A DNA stretch of 64,000 nucleotides from Spirometra erinaceieuropaei. Lineage: Eukaryota; Platyhelminthes; Cestoda; Diphyllobothriidea; Diphyllobothriidae. The notes under the pieces are model-generated. The model had not been told where the DNA came from, ran no database searches, and saw only the letters and a list, made by a program, of their open reading frames with translations. How positions within the stretch are numbered: the stretch's first letter is position 1; each line of letters starts with the position of its first letter. The position numbers and the translations under genes are program-made. Of this stretch, positions 1-11,510 are shown piece after piece. The stretch spans positions 547,396-611,395 of the forward strand of contig CACRXP010000177.1 in assembly GCA_902702965.1 (NCBI GenBank), given 5' to 3'.

Positions 1-1124
1 GCATCGGCTCTTCACGCCAAATTGTTAGCTTCTTCACCATATTGTCTAATTTTACTTGATCTTCACGCTCTCCTAATAACACCACAATCCGGATCACTAT
101 CATTCGGGGCAAAAACCACATTAGATCGTTTGTTAAAAAAGACCATAAAACTGGCAAACTAAATACAAGTACATGACTCGGCCATTTCACCCGGGCTCTA
201 CCTCGGATGCGTTTGATGTATTCAGCCTCACCTTCCAAGACCCCGACATGCAGAACAGCTCACTGCATGTTAATTGAGTGTAACGAGTGATGGCCGAGAG
301 TCTGCGTGTTCTTCAAGTGTTTCACATCAGCCGAAATAAGTAAAGGTGCACCATTCCCAGCGGGCACCAACCGAAGTTGCATCAAAAGACAATTATTTTA
401 AAATAAAGTCTACTAACCGTCCATACTGGGAGGCTCTCCGGTGAAATTGTATTGGAGAAGCAGCTGGTAGACTCGTTTGGGGTTCTGTGAATAGCAAAAG
501 AAAGGCAAAGGATGGATTATTTTGAATGATCCAACAGACACAGTATGGAAAACACACACACACAGTCGGCAGCTGTCGGAAATAAACAAAACCTAATGCC
601 TTTCCCCCAGCACGGCAGGATAAGGCTGTAAGCAAATTGAAAACTGCTCCGTGGAAGGTTGATGATAAGTTGAGGGGCAAAGAAGTAGGCATGAAACAAG
701 ACGGCTCCCTTAAAGACGCGACAGCATTTCCTGATGTAGAGCACTGGAGAACTGGTGGCCTTGTGCTAATTTTCAGGAGGATTAGAGTCAAGGTTAAGCT
801 CAGCTTGACAAACGTAAAAGATCCAGATCGACGATCTGAGAAAAATAAAGTGCTCACCGGATCAGGGGATGTTTCGGAGAGCTTGGCCGGCCCTCCATTA
901 TCAAAGCGTTTAGTGCAAAAAATCGACCAGAACGACGATACCTTCATGACCTTTTGCGGGCCAATGGACACCCAAGCTATTTATCAAGCAAAACAAGCAC
1001 CGAGTGGACAGACAACGATCCCAAGAAGAACGAATCGATGTCTAGAAGGCTATTATTTACAGTAATGGAGTCTCCGAGGCGGTTTCACGGCTGTTAAGAT
1101 CCGCCAGGGTAGGCATTACCCATT
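1..1124. other. No recognisable gene; unassigned DNA
   Basis: Two overlapping open frames (393-971 minus, 192 codons; 637-1065 plus, 142 codons) occupy opposite strands of the same DNA. Neither has a motif or composition I recognise, so I treat them as chance frames. A short CA run lies at about 551-564. The stretch ends where a PLE remnant begins. Confidence 0.5.
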
Positions 1125-1580
1125 GACCCCAGGTAGCAATTCGTCACCGTTTGATGCAAACCAAGGACATACTGCCGCCCACTGAGACCTAAGCAGTTGT
1201 CTGTCGAATATGTTGTAGCGATGGAGAATGCAACTACGCTGGGGAAACTTACCTACATGAGTACAAACTAGCAACTCACAGATCAGACCCAAACTCACAG
1301 TTTGCAACTCACGTCAAAGAAGCTGGCCACAGTTTTGACTTTCAAGGAGCAACCGTCTTAGGCCGGGGCACCTCAAGGACATAAGGTCTCACACCTGAGG
1401 CATGGTACTCAGGTGCATACTCCATCAACAGGCATCTAGACTTTCCTGCGGACTATAAAGTCCTACGTCACTACATATGCCATAACCAGGAGAAGACGGT
1501 CACACGGAGCTTAAAAACACCGAGCAAACACGGCCGTCGACTTACTCACCCAAAAGACGAGCACAGCTGCAACCCACCTT
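1125..1580 (+). pseudogene. Penelope-like element remnant: GIY-YIG endonuclease end
   Basis: Reading frames in this stretch show the C-terminal part of a PLE protein. A cysteine-bearing segment (CCSDGECNYAGET) stands where PLEs have the GIY-YIG core, followed by LHEYKLATHRSDPNSQFATH, then GHSFDFQGATVLGRG, then the conserved tail AWYSGAYSINRHLDFPADYK. In PLEs this endonuclease nicks target DNA for target-primed reverse transcription. The reverse transcriptase half is missing, so this is a 5'-truncated copy. Stops and likely frameshifts (an in-frame stop near the SRT segment) make it non-functional. It is the longest homology-bearing stretch in the first 1.8 kb. The family assignment is by remembered motif order only. 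Confidence 0.72.
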
Positions 1581-1794
1581 ATTGGGCGGAGACACACAAC
1601 CCAGGAGGCCACTAAAACTTACTAAGGACGGTCAGAGGGCCAAGGCAACGAAAGGAGGAAAAATCGACCAGATCAAGGCCAACTAATTCGGCGGTTGATC
1701 CTAAATTCTGGTTGACTTTTGCCCTAAACGCTTTCATAGTCAAGAGCCGTCCACCATTACGGAGCATCAGCAACACAGTTCCCTTGATCCGGTG

Positions 1795-2105
1795 AGCACT
1801 TCATTTTTTAAAGATGTTTTGGCAGATTTTGAGCAATTCATATTGACCCAACTGTGAAAACCTCGGCACCTCGGTGGGATTCGAACCCACGCAGTAAGGG
1901 CAAGGCTTTAGCGCAGCCAACGCTCTAACCACCTGAGCTACGAGGCCCCGCCGGACGACGCGAGTTTAATCACATTTGGGTCAAGTTACCCGCCCAACCT
2001 ACTGCAACGTCTGGAATCCGCCAAATCTGATACAGTAAGTTGACTGCCCAAGCAGGATTTCCTAAGTAATTAAACTAGAATCCACCAGATGACTACCAGG
2101 CTCAC
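1795..2105 (-). mobile_element. SINE family A copy, minus orientation
   Basis: On the minus strand, a body runs from about 2105 to 1950, then a tRNA-like head at 1949-1866, then a tail to about 1800. The head has an A-box-like GTAGCTCAGGTGG and a B-box GGTTCGAATCC. The body (AAATCCTGCTTGG, GTGGATTCCAGACGTTGCAG) recurs at 30.7-31.4, 56.1 and 62.1 kb. In the tandem array at 30.7 kb the order is head, tail, body, head, so the unit boundary here is arbitrary. It could be mistaken for a tRNA gene, but it is embedded in a dispersed repeat. Confidence 0.8.
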
Positions 2106-2170
2106 ATAATTCGAATCCCACCGAGGCGCCGAGCTTTTCACTGTGGGGTCAATAAGAACACTTCATTTTT
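2106..2170 (+). mobile_element. SINE family A fragment, plus orientation, at an inverted junction
   Basis: Directly after the minus-strand copy, the sequence switches to the plus-strand B-box and tail of the same SINE (ATTCGAATCCCACCGAGG, then CTTTTCACTGTGGGGTCAA). The first half of the tRNA-like head is absent. The same head-half/body inversion is seen at 62.0-62.4 kb, and a related inversion at 56.1 kb. Confidence 0.75.
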
Positions 2171-2252
2171 CGCAGTCAGGATTGAGTTTATGAGAGTGGG
2201 AATTACGGTTTGGTTTAGCATTAAGGTTAAGACACAGACACAAGGCCGCTCG

Positions 2253-3243
2253 TACAGTGAGTGATCGATCTCATGAAATGTTGGCTGAAATTCTAAAATG
2301 CTTTTTCGATTAGGAAGGATTACTTGGTCGCGGTTGTAATACTGATTATCTTGCAACATAGTCTTATAACATTTCGGACTCGACAGGATGTCGGCTTTTA
2401 AATGCACTTCCTTTCAGTCTCCTGTAGAAAGCGTACTCGGTAAATGACTACTTAAGTAGCATGCATTTTTCCATTGATCTTCGATGGTTTTGCAAACTCA
2501 AATATATTTTATATAAACCATAAGCAAAAATATGCTTGCTTTTAGTCAATCAATAGAGAATCACGTCTTCTTTATAGTTTATACTTAAGGAAGGAGTATA
2601 ATTAGGTTTTAAAAAAGTTTCCTAATTGTCGAACAATTTGGAGCCTGTTCATTCGTTACATTAGCGCTTATTGAGTTCAGTCTACAAGGTGCATGCGTTC
2701 CGCGTAAAGAAAATCACATCTTTTTCTATGCCATTAAAAAGATATCACACAGAGTCCATAAAATTTTGCCATGGATGCGGACCATGTTGTACATTTCATG
2801 AGGAGCAGTGGTAAACGGCCAGGTACGATCCTATGTGAATGGACACTTCGCGGTCTTAAAAAGTCTCATAATTTGAAACTTTTTTAAACCTAATTATACT
2901 CCTTCCTTAAGTATAAAATATAAAGATGACGTGATTCTCTATTGATTGACTAAAATAAAGCATATTTTTGCCTACGGTTTCTATAAAAGATATTTGAGTT
3001 TGCAAAACCATCGAAAATCAATGGGAAAAATGCATGCTACTTAAGTAGTCATTTACCGTGTACGCTTTCTACAGGAGACTGAAAAGAAGTGCATTTAAAA
3101 GCCGACATCCTGCCGAGTCCGAAATGTTCTAAGACTATGTTGCAAGATAATCATTATTACAACCGCGATCAAGTAATCCTTCCTAATCGAAAACGCATTT
3201 TAGAATTTCAGCCAACATTTCATGAGATCGGTCACTCACTGTA
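2253..3243 (+). mobile_element. FB fold-back element, subfamily A (best-preserved copy)
   Basis: The element begins TACAGTGAGTGATCGATCTC and ends with its near-exact reverse complement GATCGGTCACTCACTGTA. Counting TA as the target duplication leaves CAGT...ACTG termini, the pattern of Tc1/mariner-type MITEs. Left arm 2253-2621 and right arm 2876-3243 are about 368 bp each and by eye roughly 95% identical as inverted copies, around a loop of about 254 bp. The palindrome CTACTTAAGTAG sits at 2448-2459 and 3037-3048, each 195 bp from its end. No transposase is encoded; the short frames inside (2138-2407 minus, 3089-3313 plus) are mirror images of each other created by the arms. Strand is given by loop orientation, taken as the reference for subfamily A. 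Confidence 0.9.
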
Positions 3244-4138
3244 TGACAGTATGCTCGTGTCCGACCCTCACTGTTCTGGGCGTTTTGTCGCCATGACTCC
3301 TTCAAACTACTAATCAAACATTGTGCAGTACAGAAGCACAATAATCTGCAGGGTATCTTTGATGCGCGGAGGCAAGAATCAAACTACGCACCTCTGCTGT
3401 GCTACTGAAACAATTTTGGCTTCCCTGCCTACCAGCCAGCGGACCGCCCAACGAGAACCACACTTGCGTCATTCTAAGGCGATTATTTCAGTCAAAGGGA
3501 CAACGGTAGGGTGAAGGACCCAATTTAACTGTCGGTAGATTGTAGATCATGTTCTATGGGAAAGCCGGTAGCGAGGGTTTAACTGATGGGGCATTACGCT
3601 AGACAGTTGGCTGATGAATTTCAAGATAGCACAGAAATTGTTTGGATTTCTGTCGAAAGTCTTGTCATAAGCTTTGTATGGCAACGGAAATGGGCGCTTT
3701 AATTAAAAAAGAAACAAAAAGCAGATTTCAAAAAATCACGGAGTTTAAGTAACGGTTTGAGGTCTTGGAATGTAATTGCTGTCGGCAATGTAAAGTCGCA
3801 ACGGCCTGCAAATGGATGTCAAGATAAAACCCCATATGACACGATCCATAGTCCACCGAGAGTTAAGCGGAGTCAAGAAAGTTGCTGACACGGATGACAG
3901 ACTCTTTTGTGGAAAATCCGTAGAAACTCGCAGGATTTGATAATGAGGGTTTAGTGATATCAAGGTTGGTTTTACCGATCTAAGTACTCATAGGTGTGTC
4001 TTCCCGCAACCGGTTGGAGCGAACAAACTACGCGTCGCCGTAAATAATTTTGGATTAATATTACCAAGCAGATCTCGGGAAGGCATCCTAAAGACGTATC
4101 TACGATTTCGACAAATCCAGACAAGTCTTTGAATCATT
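3244..4138. other. No recognisable gene; unassigned DNA
   Basis: Short open frames (3323-3514 plus, 3745-3963 minus) have no recognisable domain. I see no repeat that matches other parts of the window. Confidence 0.45.

Positions 4139-4214
<76 letters not shown>
4139..4214 (+). repeat. (ATG)n / (GAT)n microsatellite
   Basis: About 25 uninterrupted copies of a GAT trinucleotide cover 76 bp. The lack of interruptions suggests recent expansion or ongoing length variation. Confidence 0.98.
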
Positions 4215-4937
4215 CTGTGCAAGTTAATTAGCGTGCGAATACAAGGTTTAATTTCTCGAAGAAAACCACCATCCTGAGGGAATGTCTGTCAAATATTAAA
4301 AACATAAGCAAATTCTGTAGATAAATGGAAAATGCACTTCATCTCATATCATATTATTGCCAGACAACGTTCTGAACAACACCGATCTCTGCATAGATCA
4401 ATGCAAACAACCAAAGTGACTGATCTTCTAGAATTGATTTCATCACTGAAAAATCCATTAATTTAGGTAGAATAAATGCGGAGAAGTCAATTATATGGCA
4501 CAAATTTAATCTAGTGCAATGAACTCAACGCTCATAGGTGACCCTTAATTTCCCCTGGGAGAACGCCTCCACTTAAAAGGGTTGCAAATTAGTATTTGCA
4601 AAGGTCTGCAGACCTGCTATTTCAGTCGCATTTTGACATGCACGTGAGCAGTCAACGATCCTGCTTGTCCGAAAAAAACATCTGAAATTTATTTATAAAA
4701 AAAATCCATTGAATACACTCAGGAGTACAAATGGGCGGACGGAGCAATTTGATGTCGCGTCATACGGAAGCATAAGTGTAGGTCAGACATGACACGGAGT
4801 CTCCAGTTAGTACCTACCGTGGATTCAGTATCATAGACCACCGGAATCACAGACTACCGTTAAAACTATTTTTTGCCGGACAGGCGTGTAATTATTTTGC
4901 TGGAGCGTAGTGCATAAACACAAGTCCTTTGTGGAAG
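4215..4937. other. No recognisable gene; unassigned DNA
   Basis: AT-rich sequence with no open frame of note and no match to the repeat families seen elsewhere in the window. Confidence 0.45.
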
Positions 4938-5931
4938 TACAGGGTTGCAGTTACATAAGATTTGCTAACTCGTGAAATGTTAGCTAAATTTCTGAACTGA
5001 GTTTTTTAATTCAAAAAGATTACTTAGGTAGTGTTGTAGCACAATCTTAAAATAATTCAGTTTCTGTGGGATGCTGGCTTTCAACCCAACTTCTTGTCGC
5101 CTGCCTGGAAAGATTACACTTGGTAAAAATAACTACTAAAGTGGCACGAAATTTTCTCACTGATTTTCAATGCTCTTATAAATTCACATGTATATCGAGG
5201 AAAACATAAATAACAATATTCACTCTTTTGCTCATTCGGTAGACAACTGAGTCTGCTCCTAATTTTATACCTGATGGAAGGGCATAGTTTGGATTTAAAA
5301 AATTTTTTCAATTCCTGAATAATTTTGAAACCGACATGCAGTTACACTTGCATTCAGGGTTCCCAAACTACCAGCTGTATATTTCTGGTGTACCGAGAAT
5401 CATACATTGCTGTACGATGTTAACGGGTGACCATATGAGATTCACAAAATTGAGCAGTGGATTCCAGTCATATTGTAAACTGTACAAGCGACATCAGTAA
5501 ATGCAGAGACACGACGTTTTATGACCGGCCATTTCACGGTCTTGAATAATCTCATAATTAGTAACTTTTCAAAAATGAAATATACTCTTCCTTCTGACAA
5601 GTGAATTGAAGAAGTCGTCATTTTCTATCAAAGGAATAAAATAATGAATATCTGTATGCATGTTTACCATGAAATATATTTGAATTTAGAAGGGCACCAA
5701 AAACCAATGAGAAAATTGCATGTCACCTAAGTAGCCATTTTTACCGAGTGTAATCTTTGCAGGCAGCTGAAAAGACATTCGTTCAAAAACCGGCATCGTG
5801 AAGTAACTGAATTGCAATGAGATTATGCTTTGCGGTGACATATTTTGCAACTTTACTTAAGTGGTCTTTTTGAGTCGAAAACGCATTTCAGAATTTCGGT
5901 TAATATTTCATCGGTGAGCAAATTCACTGTA
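4938..5931 (+). mobile_element. FB fold-back element, subfamily B, diverged
   Basis: The right end reads TTCACTGTA, matching the family terminus. The left end is less clear (TACAGG at 4938 or the CAGTTACATAAG start near 4948). The arms contain the subfamily-B stretches GCTAACTCGTGAAATGT and AGATTACTTAGGTAG and, around the palindrome position, diverged forms of the core (ACTACTAAAGTGG, CACCTAAGTAGCC). The loop (AAATGCAGAGACACGACG) has the same orientation as in the copies at 8078, 15114 and 17191. This is one of the older-looking copies. Confidence 0.8.
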
Positions 5932-7118
5932 AATCTACGTGCAGGAAGTTAAAACAAGTAAATGCGTGGGCGCACAGGTGATGCAGTTGTTATGCACCTA
6001 GAAGCCTACAAAATCTACTAATTCCGACATCTATTGCGTATCTTCGTACTTGGGTCCATAATGGTTTGGCTGTCCACATCAGTGCGATTAGTGTTCGTGA
6101 GTCCGTTACCGGTGTAAGTGATTGGGGCAACAGTGATTCGTTCACTCGGCTCACCGGCATTACAATTGCAAGCAGTGTTAATCAGCGCGCACACCGAGTT
6201 ATTATTGACTCTGTCCAGGAAAATCGAAAGCTAAAGTAGGGAGGAGAACGTTGCGCTTGGCAATGGGATATGACCCGGATAACTGGGTCTACAGAAACTC
6301 GAGGCTCATGTGATTGTCCCCAATAGCGACGATTTCGGACTCGTCAAGTTTGAAGATTTTTTTGGCGGATCCGTCGGTTGAGACCCCACTTGAGAGTTGG
6401 TGTCACCCCTGTTCACTGCACAAACGCGTTCCACTGGTAGTATTCGAAGTAACATTTAAGTTTCGCCGAAATATTCAGTTTGCCCACAAGGGTACCAGGT
6501 CCGGTAGACGCCGGTGGTGAAATCGTCCTCAGTACCGACTCGAATATGCGCCAAACAGCAGTTGTCACTCAGGTACGAGTGTCTGTGATAAAGCTGCTAC
6601 TCTTGTGTATGCTGTTGCCTAGCGACAGCATGCCATAAAATACTACACCGCAGCTACTCACGCCACCACTGTCGGTTGCTGCCTAAGAGGGCGGATTGGA
6701 GGGTGAGACGCCGTCCCATATAGAATTATGCTACCCGCAATACTGCTCACATGCGAGGGGAGATTTGCTCTGTCATTCGATAGAGGTTGCTTGCGAATAA
6801 TCTTTAGAATTTCGGGTAGACCCTAGGGAGTGGTCGCAGACGCGCTGACCCGCAGTCACTTGACCGATTTCCACTTGGACGCGCGTGCGTCCGCACAGAG
6901 TCACAGCTGCCCCGCCCACGCGCCACTCGATGAACGCACCACCCCCCCTCGCAATCAGCAACTTAAGCTACTGGGACAACACCCCTCGACAGATTGGAGA
7001 CCACTGGGCCTGGCTCACGAGCCGACAAAGTGGCCGCCACCGCTGACCAACACTCAGTCAGCACCAGCCCCGACCTCTCCGGTAGCCACTGCTGTCCGAG
7101 AGGACAACTTGGGTTTTG
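5932..7118. other. No recognisable gene; unassigned DNA
   Basis: Open frames at 6314-6520, 6773-6961 and 6830-7150 overlap on both strands and carry no recognisable domain; the last runs into the start of the next FB element. Nothing here matches the other repeat families. Confidence 0.45.
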
Positions 7119-7990
7119 TACAGCGAGTGACCGAACTCATGAAATGTTAGCTGAAATTCTGAAATGCGTTTCGATTGGGAAGGATTACCTTGGCGCGGTT
7201 ATAATACTAATTACCTTGCGACATAATCCTATAAGATTTCGGACTCGGCAGGATGTCAGCTTTTGAATGTACTGCTTCTCAATCTCCTGTAGAGACCGAA
7301 CTCGGTCAAACATGACTGCGTAAGTAGCCTGCATTTTCACATTGATTTTCGATGGTTTTGCAAATTCAGACATACTTTATATAAACCACAGACAAAACTA
7401 TGTTTTCTTTCAGTCGTCTGATAGAGAATCACGTCATCTTTGTATATTACAACTGATGAGGGAGGATAATTAGGTTTTAAAAAGTTTCCTAATTCCCGAA
7501 TAATTTGGGGCCTAATTAGTGGTTGTATTAGCGCTTAGTGATTTCAGTCTACAAGCTGCATGCGTTCCGCGTAAAGAAAATCACAAATTCTTCTATGCCT
7601 TTAAGAAGATACCGCATAGAGTCCATAAAATCTTGCAATGAATGACGATCATGTTTGTGAATGGACATTGCACGATTTTAAAAATCTCATAATTAGAAAA
7701 CTTTTTAACATTTATTTATCCTACTTCATCGGGTATAAAATACAAAGATGGCGTGATTCACTATCAGACGATCGAAAGAAAGCATATTCTTGTTCCTGCA
7801 TTCTATAAAATATATTTGAATTTGCAATACCATCGAAAGTCAATGTGTAAAATGCAGACTACTTAAGCGGTCATGTTTTACCGAGTTCGGTCTCTACAGG
7901 AGATTGAAACGTAGTGCATTCAAAAACTGATATCCTGCTGAGTCCGAAATATTATAGGATTATGCCTCAAGGTAATTAGTATTACAACAT
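7119..7990 (+). mobile_element. FB fold-back element, subfamily A, right end truncated
   Basis: It starts at TACAGCGAGTGACCGAACTC and has a full left arm, loop and most of the right arm. The right arm breaks off at about 7990 (after TAGTATTACAACATCGCC), so the last 70-100 bp and the terminal repeat are missing. The palindrome position reads GACTGCGTAAGTAGC on the left and GACTACTTAAGCGGTC on the right. An 85-bp unmatched stretch separates it from the next FB copy. Confidence 0.85.
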
Positions 7991-8077
7991 CGCCTCGCGG
8001 TTGCTGCGTGTATGGCAAGCATAGACGAGCTGTTTAGCCTTGCCAGCCATTGAATTGGAGCGCACCTTAGCTCTTCT

Positions 8078-9128
8078 TACAGTAGGCGGTCTAACTCATG
8101 AAATGTCAACCGAAATTCCGAAATGCGTTTTTGTTTCGAAAAGATTCATTAGTTGGAGTTGTAAAACTAGTCAGCCTGCCTTATCATTCTATAATATTAA
8201 TTCCATAATAATAAATCATTCTATAATATTCTAATAATACATCATTATCTATAATATCTCAGTTACGTCAGGATGCCAGCATCCGAATGAACTTCTTTCC
8301 GGCTGCATGCAAAAAACTATGCACTGTGAACAATGACTACTTATGTAGCATGCAATTTTCTCATTGATTTTCAGTGCCCCTTAACGTCCAATTATAATTC
8401 ACGGAAAACACGTATAAAAATATTGATTCGTTTGCTCATTCGATAGACAATCACGCCTTCTTCCAGTCATGTACTCGAAGGAGGGATATAATTTGGCTTT
8501 AAAAAGCATTTTTTATTTCCGAATAAGTTTGAACCCAACCTGCCGTTACACTTGCGTTCAGGGTTTCCAAACTACAAGCCGTATATTTTTTGCGTACGAA
8601 AAACCACACATTTCTCTACGGTATTAAGAGGAGACCATGTATGGTTAAAAAATGTAGCAGTGGATTTGATCCATAGTGTTAACTTTACAAACCACATTGG
8701 TAAATGCAGAGACATGACGATTTATGAACGACCACTTGACGGTTATTAAATATCCCATAATTAGAAACTTTTCGAAAATCGAATTATACCCTTTGACTTT
8801 AAACTTGGAAGAGGACATAATTTTCTACCGAATGAGCAAAAGGATGAATATCTTATGCATGTTTTCCATGAAATATAATTGGATATTTAAAGGCATCGAA
8901 AATCTATGAGTAAGATTCATGCTACTGAAGTTGTCATCTTTAACAGAGCACAGTTTTCTGCATGCAGTTTAAAGGAAGTTCATTCGAAAGTCCGCATCCT
9001 GTGGTCACTTAAATAGAATTGTGTTTCAGGCTGGCTAGTTTTTCAACGCCACTAAATTAATCATTTCGAAACAAAAAACGCCTTTCGGAATTTCGTTTGA
9101 CATTTCATGAGACAGTCCGCATACTGTA
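8078..9128 (+). mobile_element. FB fold-back element, subfamily B
   Basis: Termini are TACAGTAGGCGGTCTAACTC on the left and GACAGTCCGCATACTGTA on the right, with TA at both edges. The total of about 1051 bp is slightly long because an AT-rich expansion (ATAATATT, TAATAATA repeats at about 8185-8262) lies in the left arm. The loop (GTTAACTTTACAAACCACATTGG) is in the reference orientation. It lies 88 bp downstream of the truncated subfamily-A copy, so two FB elements sit side by side. Confidence 0.87.
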
Positions 9129-9371
9129 ACTCTATCTTGACACCGGGTTCATGCAGATGAGGAGAGGACGGTGCGGCAGGAGTAGCATAACTTTACTAAA
9201 ATGGTTCTTCAGATGTTTAAACCATTTGTCATCTTATTAGCAATTTAGGGAATTACTGGTTCATAGGGAGAATTCAACCAGAATACGCTGCGTAAGCACA
9301 GTATGTTCGAAGCTTTAGCATCTACGTTGCGCAGTAGCATAAATATTACAAGGCATATGTTTGTGTGTATT

Positions 9372-9433
9372 NNNNNNNNNNNNNNNNNNNNNNNNNNNNN
9401 NNNNNNNNNNNNNNNNNNNNNNNNNNNNNNNNN
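9372..9433. other. Assembly gap (62 N)
   Basis: A run of 62 undetermined bases. It falls just left of an FB right arm, so the gap probably hides the rest of that inverted-repeat element, a structure that is hard to sequence and assemble. Confidence 0.99.
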
Positions 9434-9599
9434 GCCGAAAAGAAGGTCGTTCAAAAGCCGACCTCCTGAGGTAGCTGACTTATTATAGAATTACGCTGCA
9501 CGGTGATTAGTTTTAAAACCCTACTTAATTAATCTATTCGAAACGAAAAGTCAATTTGGAATTTTGGTTGACACTTCACGAGTTATCCCACCTACTGTA
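9434..9599 (+). mobile_element. FB fold-back element, subfamily B, right end after the gap
   Basis: The stretch matches the outer half of an FB right arm (AGGTAGCTGACTTATTATAG, ACTTAATTAATC) and ends GTTATCCCACCTACTGTA, the subfamily-B terminus with TA. The left arm and loop are not present between 9129 and 9371, so they are lost in the N run or absent. Arm sequence cannot show orientation; strand is nominal. Confidence 0.8.
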
Positions 9600-11510
9600 C
9601 GTAGGCTACTTGCTCGCGCAACACAGGTAGGATCTCACAGCAGGTGGAAAGATTAATCCACCGGACCAAACAAAGAACGAACAGTCAAGGCATTATCCCC
9701 ACCAGCCGAATAAAAGGATGTCAAGGTCTTAATTCATACGTGAAAAACGACAACAAAACAAACTGTCAGGGAAGTGAGCATCGCTCAAAGATAACCAGAG
9801 AGCATCAGGAAAACCAAAAGTGGAAGGGAGACTGGACTATGGGCGGGCGTCAATGAAAACATTCAGGTAACCAACCTCGGAAATTTATCTCAGAGATCAG
9901 GTTGCTTGTGGAGGTCAAAATTCAAGAGTAAAATTAAATTAAAATGTCGTTGATAAGGGTGCTGGGAATGGACGAGTGAGGAGAACTGGTGTATCCATGA
10001 TGACCTTACCACAGGGCTAATGGAGTGCAACGAAAACCGGGAGCTATTCTACTGCCCTTAGTTAAAAATGTGACACACCCGCCTGAACTGCACTAAAACC
10101 TTCAATTTACATTTTGTCCTTGTAATACCACACCCTTGACGGTGTCCATAGAGATGGGAGGTATCGAAACTGTGAAGAAGTTGTGTCTCGGAGGGTTGGC
10201 AAATTACACCCTCGGAGCAAATTACCGACCGCATCGTCAGTGGCCAAGGCTGTCAGCGCAGGGCTTACTAACTTGCAATCAGTGTAGGGAATTGACGAGA
10301 AGTGGAAGAGCGGTGTCAGACTGATCTCACCATTTCTGTTATTTTAGAATTCTGTGATGATATTGAGGAGGAAGTTATGTATATGAGGCGTTTTCGTGTA
10401 CTGATGATAGTCTTTCATGGTGCGCTGAGAGTGAGAATTATGAGGGCGAAATAAATACCAGCACTACGACAGCTCAGCTACGAATACTAGCAGATGAACG
10501 AAGGTATAATGATGCCGCGTCGAGAAGAAAACGAATGACCGGCCGGGAGGTCAGAAAAGTTTGTCGCGGAAGGACAATAGAGACCAGTGTTTATATTAAC
10601 TACACGCATGCCTGGACTCTGCTCGACAAAAAAGCTGTAGTTATAGCACAATAAAATACACCGGGTATTTTCCGCTAGAAAATACCTTAAGGCGCATCTG
10701 TTTTCTTTATATGTATCTTAAATTGTGCTGGTACTGCTTTTGTAGTAAACAACTGCGACATTATTGACCTGACACGGAAACTTTTTGCCACTCAAGCACT
10801 ACCACTTTTCACACCTGCTAAAAGTCTGTGCTATCGACTTGATGCAAGAAACAGGCACGTCAATGTGTGTTATCAACAGAGATATGGACACTGGCACGGC
10901 TATTACTCAGCTTACTGGGCGTCATCAGTTATACGCACATCTTACTCAGGCTTCAAAGATCTAGTTTATGTCGAGAATGAGGAAAACAGTACCTAACTGC
11001 AGCTTATTACCAAAAAAAGACCAAGGACAGGTGGATAGACCCATCTTCCAGAGTCGTTCTCGTTTATTTATCGATTGTTAAGTACAGGAAACTGTTTGGT
11101 CACCTACGAGGCCTTTGGCCTGCACCCCCACTCTGCCCCGCACAGCCAGGTAGATGCCGCCGTACACCGTGTTGCAGTCAAGCCACGCATGTGCTAACCG
11201 CCACCTCGCATTTGCATGTTCTGACCTACGCACCACTCTTCCGCACTCAGCTCATCAGGCTACCTTCGTATGCTTTATTTTATCGTAAAAACAGTGGTGC
11301 GCAGAGGTGTGGATATGCAGATAAATCACTATGCACACCCAGACATCTTGCCCTCACTGGAACTCAGCCATTTTTTCTTTCAAGTCCTTGGCGAGCCCCT
11401 GTGCGAACTAAGCTCCTCCACCTTCAGTCTACATCATCGGTAGGATAGGAATGCTGGAGCATCGAAGCATCTAGCCCTCCCACACCGCTCTCCCCCAGCC
11501 CCTCCTCGAG
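9600..11510. other. No recognisable gene; unassigned DNA
   Basis: Small frames (9644-9856, 10136-10324, 11191-11448, all plus) lack recognisable motifs. I find no match here to the LINE, PLE, SINE or FB families. Confidence 0.45.

Noticed and set aside
3089..3313. Plus frame nearly identical to the minus frame at 2138-2407
   Set aside because: The likeness arises only because both are read from the inverted arms of one FB element; not a duplicated gene.
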